From Cytidiella melzeri (Eukaryota > Basidiomycota > Agaricomycetes > Polyporales > Irpicaceae): a stretch of DNA of 14,877 bases. The notes beneath the pieces were generated by a model. It saw only the letters and a list, made by a program, of their open reading frames with translations, had not been told where the DNA came from and ran no database searches. The position numbers were made by a program, and so were the translations under genes. The stretch is from the NCBI GenBank assembly GCA_022592445.1, contig JABYQR010000632.1:1-14877 (forward strand). Reading direction: 5' to 3'. Below are positions 8,609 through 14,877 of the stretch, in pieces (the first letter of the stretch is position 1; each line of letters starts with the position of its first letter).

Positions 8609-9107
8609 GTAGATAGCACTCACATGGACTCTTATTGTTCTTTCCCTATTGTTCTCTTTATGGAAGAATGTTCTCACAGGTGTGGAATGGAATACAATAG
8701 TTGGTCTCCTTTCAGATAGATTCTCTCACGAGTAGAGTTCTTGGCAAGGTCTAGACAATAGCTATTGTTCTTCTTTAGGTAGTTCTTTTGTTCTTTGTTC
8801 ACATGGCTTCTTGCAAAGCCTGCCCTTAACATGGTCTGTGCGCAGGTCCCTGAAGTCTATATATATACTGCTGCATGTACGCTCCTAGCCCCCCATCTTG
8901 ACCTCTTGGTCTTTACTGGGCTAGGTAAGCCACTCCCTCCTGTACTATATAGCTGGTAGTACAAATACTAACTTGGTCTTTACTGGGCTAGATACCTGAA
9001 TAAAGTTTATAGTTGGTGAGAGCATTGTGCTATACACCTGCCAACACCTCATTGTTGTCTTCCACTTTGTGTCCCTAGTTGCTGCGTTGAGCTCTGTCTC
9101 CGTGACA
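8609..9107 (+). mobile_element. LTR A, 5'-truncated, + sense
   Basis: Homologous in inverted orientation to 9743-10170 and to 13078-13590. It ends CCGTGACA at 9107, matching the LTR end implied by copies B and C. It has a TATA-type box (TATATATA near 8862) and an AATAAA signal at 8999-9004, expected near the U3/R region and 3' processing. The first roughly 225 bp of the LTR, present in B, are missing, and the left flank is the low-complexity region. Two direct copies of CTTGGTCTTTACTGGGCTAG occur at 8905 and 8972. Confidence 0.8.
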
Positions 9108-9742
9108 TGACCCACTCGCACCTTTTACACACAACCCACACTTAACTTGTTCACGTGATCACCTCTTTGAGGTTTGGTGTGCTGGTTCCTGTCCCCTTTT
9201 GTGTCCAAATAGTTGTTAGTGTTTCAGTGTGCAACAGATAACTCCTGCGGCATCCTCTTGGCCAACCTCCTCCCCTCTTGTCTCCATAGTGTTGGCACCT
9301 GATCTTTCTCCTTCAACCATTGTTGCAGCTTTGAGTACAGGTGGCGAGTTTTGTGCTTGAGGTTATGTGCGTGTGTTTGGTCTATAGTCAGGATGGAAGG
9401 AGAGGTTCTTAGCTTTGTGACCAGGCTGATGGCACCTGAAATATAGGTTGTCTCTGAAGTGATGCTTACAATTGGCTGCATTCATAACTCTTGCGGTGGC
9501 TTGGCTGTTGTTGGAGTGGGGGGTTCAAGTGGACTGACTTCCCCCCTTGCTCCTGCCACAGCCATTATGAGCAGCTGAGTCAAGCTTCAGGAGTTGCCAG
9601 TTTGTTTCTAGCCGGAGCGCTTCTATCATCAATTCTCCGAGGTTATCTGGCTGGTGATGGAGATTTTGGAGGGCATCAAGGAGGTTTCACTTGAGTCTGC
9701 GCTTGTACCAAGCCATCACTGCTGTTTCATCTTGGTTCTTAC
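9108..9742. other. Spacer between facing LTRs A and B
   Basis: About 635 bp separate the LTR ends. The half next to B (read on the minus strand) should be the leader and gag start of an element with B as its 5' LTR; a GGCTTGGTACAAG stretch near 9700 could be part of a primer-binding leader, though this is weak. The half next to A shows nothing recognisable. Confidence 0.4.
9224..9565 (-). pseudogene. Possible gag-like remnant interrupted by an in-frame stop
   Basis: On the minus strand an ATG at 9565 opens 27 codons (MAVAGARGEVSPLEPPTP...) ending in TGA. The next in-frame codon, ATG at 9481, opens a further 85 codons to 9224. The second part is basic and helical-looking (LYSKLQQWLKEKDQVP). 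Its position after LTR B suggests gag, but no capsid or zinc-knuckle motif is visible. The TGA may be a mutation. Function is inferred only from position. Confidence 0.25.
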
Positions 9743-10395
9743 TGTCACAGAGACGGAGCTCAACGCAGCAACTAGGGACACAATGTGGAAGACAATAACA
9801 AGGTGGTGGCAGGTGTGTAGCACAATGCTCTCACCAACTATAAACCTTATTCAGGTATCTAGCCCAGTAAAGACCACGAGGTCGAGGTCGAGATGGGGGG
9901 GGGCTAGGAGCATACATGCAGCATCTTATATACTTCAGGGACCTGTGCACAGACCATGTTAAGGGCAGGCTTTGCAAGAAACCATGTGAACAAAGAGCAA
10001 TAGTACTATCTAAAGGAGAACAATAGCTATTGTCTGGACTCTGCCAAGACCTCTACTTGTGAGAGAACCTATCTGAAAGGAGACCATTTGTTGTATTCCG
10101 TTCCCACACCTGTGGAAACACTCTTCCATAAAGAGAACAATAGCAAAAGAACAATAGGAGTCCATGTGAGTGGTGTCTATGACATCAAACCCTAGCTATG
10201 GGCTGAGCCATGTGGTTTTACATAAGCTGAGTCACATGCCAGTGTGACATAGCAGCAAGTAACGTGACCATGTAGAGCATCTAAGCCACGTGATACGGAT
10301 GCTTAATAGACATGCAAGGGGGTTGCAAAGGGTTTGCAAGGTGTAAGCTAGAGGTAAAATGCAAAAAATAAGGGCTAGTCGGGACATCCACAACA
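9743..10395 (-). mobile_element. LTR B, - sense, about 653 bp
   Basis: On the + strand it begins TGTCACAGAGAC (9743) and ends near ATCCACAACA (10395), so in LTR sense it starts TGTTGTGG and ends TGTGACA. It aligns with LTR C across most of its length and with LTR A in inverted orientation. A TATATAAG box is present in minus sense near 9930. It has a single ctagcccagtaaagacc motif (9859-9878) where A and C have two, consistent with a 67-bp deletion. No polypurine tract precedes it and no matching target duplication was seen (flanks CTTAC and AGGAG), so it is either a 5' LTR of a decayed element or a rearranged solo LTR. Confidence 0.75.
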
Positions 10396-10430
10396 AGGAG
10401 TACAGGCAGGACTTGATCTCAGTGTGTGCC

Positions 10431-11145
10431 TGTTGTTAAGACTGACTATTGTCAAGAGACAAGTTGTCAAGTCAGAACCCTTTGGTGTAACTACACACAA
10501 GGTCGAATGATGGTCTGGGCCGCGCGGTCGCTGTCAGGCACAGTGGCAGACAGATGATGAATCGATAGAAGGAATATTGATACAAAGTGGATAGACTGAG
10601 GTTCTAGCCCCGTGTCTAGCAGCTATTTATACATGTTGACCTAACTACTTTTGGACCAGTTCAAAGTAGTGGTAGCAAATTGGAGGAATAGGAAGGAAGA
10701 ACAATACACAAAGAAACATAGCTGTCTTGGAAAGCCAATGGGGGAAAAGACCGTCAAGGTGCAGAAGCAAGGGACAATAGAAAGGTGAGCCATGAGGCAA
10801 ATATCAATAGAAAAGGGGTTGAGCCCAAAACAGGGGATAGACAGGGTTGGACCTGAAACAGGGGATAGAAGGGGTTGGACCCGATGGAGTGGTAACAGAG
10901 GTATGGAAAGGCTGAGGGTTGAACCAAGGCAACGGTAACCAATCGGAGTTAGGTCCAAGGTTTGAATGGACACCAGGAGATAACCAATGACATAATAGTC
11001 TGTGTTGAACGGAGGCGATGTGGATCAGGGAATGAGGGAGGAAGGACGAGTTGGATCATCAAGACAAATGTAAAGAAGATAACTAATTATCAGGATACTT
11101 GAAGAAGTGAAGGAAGATAATAGGGTGTGAGGACCGTTCGTAACA
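10431..11145 (-). mobile_element. Candidate second-family LTR (about 715 bp)
   Basis: On the + strand the block starts TGTTGTTAAG and ends CGTAACA, giving TGTT...AACA ends. In minus sense it starts TGTTACGAACGG, has a TATAAATAG box near 10624-10632 about 200 bp before the far end, and ends CTTAACAACA. Two and a half copies of a 28-bp unit lie inside. No second copy, target duplication, clear primer site or polypurine tract supports it. The assignment rests only on ends and TATA position and could be wrong. Confidence 0.35.
10816..10883 (+). repeat. 28-bp tandem repeat, two copies plus a partial
   Basis: GGGTTGAGCCCAAAACAGGG... at 10816-10843 is followed by GGGTTGGACCTGAAACAGGG... at 10844-10871 and a 12-bp start of a third unit at 10872. 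Few mismatches separate the copies. Confidence 0.75.
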
Positions 11146-11795
11146 CCTGTCTACATCTAGAGAACTATAAGAGACCATACTTAACAGCAATCTTGCCATC
11201 TGTACCTTTTTCAATGGTAGGTGTCTCTGTGCTGTTCTTGCCTTTTCCGGCAGCTCCCTGGGCTTTCTTTCCTCTTGCCAGCAGTCGTGCTGGCTGGTGC
11301 GTGTAGGGTCAAATGAGGAAGTGGTGCTGACTTCTTTTTGCCCCATGGTGATAGCAGCAGCATATGGTGGAGTAAGGATCAAAGAGGAAGAGCAGTCAGG
11401 TGTATTCAAAAGAGAGTTATACATATTTTGCTTATCGGGACAAGTAAATTTGTTATCAGTCAGCATGGGAAAGAGAAAATCTCAGTTTGATTCTCTCGTT
11501 AATCATGCAAATAATCACGGAGTAGGACCCCGGACGACCGCTGCAGAATTAAACCAGAATCAGACCCAAGAATCAACCTTAATCGTCCACTCTGAACGCC
11601 CCTAAATGATGGGCGGGCGTGTGTGAACGGAGGCGGACTATGAGCTGGGTGGCAATTCGAAGTCGCCGACTGCCCTCGCCCTGCCAAATGTAGTGCGGCA
11701 CTGCAATGCCGATCAACGTCTAACGTACTCCGACTGCGTGTAATCTTGTACAACCCGCCCATACTTATGGAAGTGGCTGCAAATCTCGAGCTCTT
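11146..11795. other. No supported gene
   Basis: Overlapping open frames exist on both strands (minus 11083-11466, plus 11297-11605) with no recognisable domain. If the block at 10431-11145 is a 3' LTR, the minus-strand frame would be the end of that element's polyprotein, but nothing in it resembles integrase, reverse transcriptase or RNase H. Confidence 0.4.
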
Positions 11796-11807
11796 TATCT
11801 ACTTACT

Positions 11808-11846
11808 ACTTACCTTACATCTCCGGGCAATTTCTAACGCAACACT
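11808..11846 (+). repeat. Decayed copy of the 500-bp repeat's right end
   Basis: Starts with an exact 18-bp match, ACTTACCTTACATCTCCG, to 1032-1049 and 3520-3537. It then continues with several substitutions and ends ACGCAACACT, as both full copies do before the flanks diverge. It shows that the 500-bp unit belongs to a dispersed family with a defined right end. Confidence 0.6.
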
Positions 11847-12268
11847 CATTGTTCAGCTCCGAGGCGATGGCATCACCAAGGTACAGTGCTGTACATGTAC
11901 CAGGCTTTGCGCTAGCAAGTGCAACGTTCGCTGACTACTACTTAGTAAGATAGACCCAGTTCACTCCCCGCTACATCACATGGCAAGCGTGACGGCGCTT
12001 GCGTCCATTTTTGCGGAGGGCCACAGTCTAAATCCATCTACTAGCTCATATGTCCATACAAAAAAAAACGAATCCGAAGAGTTGTTGAAAACCATGTACA
12101 CTAGAATTCTTCCGTTACAGATTTTTTAAAACAGTAGACGTGAGGAAGTGGTTTCCAGAATGGCAGCGAAAGATGAGCGCTAGCACAGGTTATTTCAGAA
12201 ATCCAAAATAAACGACTGTTTGCCGACGGAGTGCTGAATGACATAGCGTACAGGGATCTTAGAGTAGC
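11847..12268. other. Upstream region of the transposase-type gene
   Basis: About 420 bp with no coding sign. It contains a run of nine A's near 12060 and A/T-rich stretches. It is presumably the promoter side of the gene starting at 12269, but no clear TATA element was identified. Confidence 0.4.
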
Positions 12269-13080
12269 ATGGACCTTCACGACAACTGCAGGAATGCAGC
12301 AGCTATGCCTAGACTATCGAAGAGGAAACAGACCGCCATAAACAATCTTGGCCAGTACGCACAGCCTTCAAAGCGGCCGAGGCAAGCAGCTCCGGACGAG
12401 AATAACAAAGAGAACAATGTGAGTCTCAAGCCGAGTTTTTGACAAGACATGTAGGACTCACAATTGTGTCTTAGGGCAATGTGCACCACATGTCCACAAC
12501 GACAGTCGATCCGAAGGCTGTCGAAGTAAGCCTTGAGCGGGCTGCATCTCTTCGAGCACGGGCTGCAGAAACCTTTCATGAAATCTGCCAGCCAACTTGG
12601 GCACCAGAAATGGAGACAGTCAGCATGATGGAAGACCGGGAAATGCGAAGGGAGACACCCACACGTTTTCCTGATTCCTCGCTTCCGACCGAGGCTCCCG
12701 TCGATTTCAGTCAAATACCAAATACACGGTCTGAGTCAAGCTTTGACTTCCGTAACGCAGCTGATCCCGACGCGCGGTTTGAGCCCCCTCCATCTATTGC
12801 TGAAGCTCAAGCTGCATGGTTAGACATCAAAAACATCCTACAGCCTCGACGGAAATCCGGACGCGGGTACTTACGTTTTGAAGGCGACGAGGGGTTGCGG
12901 AGGCGGTTGGCACAGATGCGCATGTTCCTATACAAATATGCAAATGGGACCATGGGCTGGATATCTGCGTCGTTGGACACAATGCGCAACACAGAGGCTT
13001 CCAAGTACATGGCAAGAAAGCTTCGTGAGTGGACGAGAGCGTTCATCCGAAACCGCCAGGCGCTTCCGTACAGTGGGTGA
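12269..13080 (+). pseudogene. N-terminal part of a transposase-type gene, cut off by an LTR
   Basis: Model join(12269..12418, 12475..13080), 251 residues, phase-0 intron of 56 nt (GTGAGT to TCTTAG). A second start at 12305 gives MPRLSKRK, the usual beginning of a family of mushroom genes that I associate with DDE-endonuclease transposases. The N-terminus is basic (SKRKQ, SKRPRQ) with a KENN linker; the middle is acidic and Pro/Ser-rich (about 90-130). The C-terminal part (LKLREWTRAF-type helix, here KLREWTRAFIRNRQALP) normally leads on into the rest of the protein. Instead the frame ends at TGA 13078-13080, which is the first three bases of LTR C. No DDE catalytic core is present. The remaining part may lie beyond the inserted element, outside this window. 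Product assignment is from recollection of the family. Confidence 0.6.
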
Positions 13081-13835
13081 CGCGGAGACAGGGGTTCGAC
13101 GCGGCAGACAGGGACACGGAGTGGATGACGACGAAGTGGTGGTGGTAGGCGTGAAGCACAATACTCTCACCAGCTATAAATCTTATGCAGATGTCTAGCC
13201 CAGTAAAGACCAAGTTAGTATTGGGTACTACTAGCTATGTAGTACAGGAGGGGTTTGCTTACCTAGCCCAGTAAAGACCAAGAGGTCGAGATGGGGGCTA
13301 GGAGCGTACATGTAGCTGCTTATATAGACTTCAGGGACCTGCGCACAGACCATGTTGAGGGCAGGCTTTGCAAGAAGCCATGTGAACGAAGAACAAAAGG
13401 ACTACCTAAAGGAGAACAATAGCTATTGTCTAGACCTTGCCAAGAACTCTATCCGTGAGAGAATCTATCTAAAAGGAGACCAACTATTGTATTCCATTCC
13501 CACACCTGTGAGAACATCCTTCCATAAAGAGAACAATAAGGAAAGAACAATAAGGAGCCCATGTGGACAGTATCTATGACGTCAAACCCTAGCTATGGGC
13601 TGAGCCATGTGCTTGTAGCCATGTGGTCTTACTTAAGCTAAGTCACATGCCAGTGTGACGTAGTAGCAAGTAATGTGACCGTGTGGAGCGTCTAAGCCAC
13701 GTGATACGGGCGCTTAATAGACGTGCAAAGGAGTTTATGCAGAGAGAATTGAAACTGGGTTGTAGCCCGGAGTTTTACAGATAAAAACAAGAGGTAAATT
13801 GCGAAAATTAAGGGCTAGTCAGGCCATCCATGACA
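13078..13835 (-). mobile_element. LTR C, 3' LTR of the Ty3/gypsy element
   Basis: In minus sense it starts TGTCATGG at 13835, directly after a polypurine tract, and ends ...CTCCGCGTCA at 13078. It carries a TATATAAG box (13319-13326, minus). It has two copies of CTAGCCCAGTAAAGACCAAG (13195 and 13263, + strand). It aligns with LTR B along almost its full length and with the inverted LTR A. Its left end abuts the transposase-type gene. The five bases to the left, GTGGG, would be the target duplication if the far LTR is flanked by the same bases. Confidence 0.85.
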
Positions 13836-13837
13836 TT

Positions 13838-13848
13838 ACCCCCCTCCT
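13838..13848 (-). other. Polypurine tract of the Ty3/gypsy element
   Basis: AGGAGGGGGGT on the minus strand lies two bases before the TGTCATGG start of LTR C and after the polyprotein stop at 14001. This is the expected site of plus-strand priming during reverse transcription and fixes the LTR boundary and orientation. Confidence 0.8.
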
Positions 13849-14000
13849 AAAATCGAGCGTCCTCGCGAAGCATCACTGTGCTGTGGTGATAGAGGTCTTC
13901 TACCCGTCTACAGGGATTCAGCAGAATTGCCCCGATTGTCTAGTCAGAAGGATGCTAGAAAGTTTCTCCCCTTCTGGTGTCGTTGACTCGACGTTACCCG

Positions 14001-14877
14001 TCAGTGTGATGTTCTTGAGATATCCAGACCAATGTGTTTGCCTTCATCCCAGCTAAGATCGTATGTAGATGGATAGATCGTGCGAAGGAAAGCGGGGTCG
14101 GTCTGGGTATTGAATTCCCGAAAGTGCGAGCGGAGATCCGCGAAGAGTGAAGCTTTGATGACCCGGGGCGCTCCGGGGTTTTCTTTGTAGAAGTCGTCAA
14201 TTGCTTCTTGACTATTCTCGAGGTTTTCTACTGGTTCCCAGCTATTGTGTCCGTCTGAGTACCCTTCCCATTTGACAAGGAATTGCAATTTCTTCCAACG
14301 TCCGTGTAGCCTGCTGTCTAGCACTTTTTCGACGACGTACTGTTCTTCTCCTTCTATGATGATAGGATCAGGAGGTGGAGGTACATCTTTGCCGTTGTCG
14401 TGCCAGGGACTTAGTCGGTTGATGTGGAAGACGGGGTGGATTCGGAGATAGCTGGGTAGATCAAGTTTATAATCGAGATCGCCAATGCGTTCGATGATCT
14501 TGTACGGGCCGAGTTGTCGAGGACCGAGCTTAGGGGTAGCCTGGTGGATCTGGACGTTCTTAGCGTTCAGCCAGACCATGTCCCCTACTTGGAAGACGCG
14601 TGGAGAGCGCTTCTCAGACTCATAGAGTTGCTTCATCTTTTCTTTGCTTAGACGAAGAGCTGCTTCGGTCTCTTTGCGTACTCGAGCCATATTGTCAAGG
14701 CGCTCATCGAGTGATGGGATATTGCTTCGCTTGCCGACTGGTATGGTGAAGTCGGGGCGATATCCATAGATGACTTCAAACGGTGTTTGGGAGTTACCCG
14801 CGTGTACTCGCGAGTTGAGTGCAAATTCAGCCGCCGGTAGATGATCGACCCAGTCGTCTTGTCGTTGCTGACAGAAT
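14001..14877 (-). CDS. pol: Ty3/gypsy chromovirus polyprotein, integrase C-terminus and chromodomain (partial)
   Basis: Open across the right edge of the window, 292 codons to the stop at 14001. The visible order from the N-terminal side is: end of the integrase core (QQRQDDWVDHLPAAEFALNS, then TPFEVIYGYRP); a basic helical linker; the GPY/F module (KLGPRQLGPYKIIERIG, then RIHPVFHINRLSPW); and a chromodomain with the aromatic cage pattern (YVVEKVLDSR, then FLVKWEGYSDGHNSWEPVENL). A short tail ends LDISRTSH. Chromodomains of such elements bind methylated histone H3 and direct integration to heterochromatin. Protease, reverse transcriptase, RNase H and the 5' LTR lie outside the window. No stop or frameshift is visible, so the element may be young. 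Confidence 0.92.
   Translation of the reverse strand, partial: FCQQRQDDWVDHLPAAEFALNSRVHAGNSQTPFEVIYGYRPDFTIPVGKRSNIPSLDERLDNMARVRKETEAALRLSKEKMKQLYESEKRSPRVFQVGDMVWLNAKNVQIHQATPKLGPRQLGPYKIIERIGDLDYKLDLPSYLRIHPVFHINRLSPWHDNGKDVPPPPDPIIIEGEEQYVVEKVLDSRLHGRWKKLQFLVKWEGYSDGHNSWEPVENLENSQEAIDDFYKENPGAPRVIKASLFADLRSHFREFNTQTDPAFLRTIYPSTYDLSWDEGKHIGLDISRTSH

Noticed and set aside
9743..10395. Target-site duplication around LTR B
   Set aside because: The flanking bases CTTAC and AGGAG do not match, so a simple solo LTR cannot be claimed.
10641..10973. 110-codon minus-strand frame
   Set aside because: Its leucine/proline repeats come from the 28-bp tandem units inside an LTR-like block.
12277..12714. 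145-codon minus-strand frame
   Set aside because: It is antisense to both exons of the transposase-type gene and crosses its intron; the + strand reading has splice sites and family-like motifs.

Overview
The window looks like transposon-rich DNA from a filamentous basidiomycete, probably an Agaricomycete. The evidence is indirect: genes are broken by 49-99 nt introns with fungal splice sites (GTAAGT, GTACGT, GTGAGT, GTATCC to YAG), and several proteins resemble families common in mushroom genomes. These are a stand-alone integrase with an HNNNRA motif, an MPRLSKRK-starting transposase-type N-terminus, a divergent HECT-like protein and a chromodomain Ty3/gypsy polyprotein. Family calls come from recognition of motifs, not from database searches. 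No tRNA, rRNA, CRISPR array or bacterial-type operon was seen.

Left part (1-5.6 kb). A kinase-like fragment with a PDK1-type glycine loop (455 to about 720, + strand) runs into a 500-bp segment at 573-1072. That segment recurs without a mismatch at 3061-3560. The two copies bracket about 2 kb holding a spliced HECT-like gene on the minus strand (1577-2991). A 115-bp partial copy lies at 181-295 and a decayed copy of the segment's end at 11808-11846. To the right, on the + strand, are a degraded multi-exon gene of unknown function (3671 to about 5000) and a small spliced cytochrome b5-like (MAPR) gene (5178-5604).

Middle (5.6-8.6 kb). A four-exon, apparently intact integrase-like gene lies on the minus strand (5784-7593). 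Its promoter side is about 1 kb of purine-rich, repeat-laden DNA with a 21-bp tandem array and a strong 14-bp hairpin.

Right part (8.6-14.9 kb). Three related LTRs occur: A (8609-9107, + sense, 5' truncated), B (9743-10395, - sense) and C (13078-13835, - sense). A and B face each other and form a long inverted repeat around a small gag-like remnant. C is the 3' LTR of a Ty3/gypsy chromovirus whose integrase C-terminus and chromodomain fill the right edge of the window. C has inserted into a two-exon transposase-type gene (12269-13080), and its first three bases supply that gene's stop codon. A different LTR-like block lies at about 10431-11145.

The genes do not form a pathway. The region is best read as a nested mosaic of mobile elements, captured or duplicated gene pieces, and a few possibly functional genes (integrase-like, MAPR-like, HECT-like).
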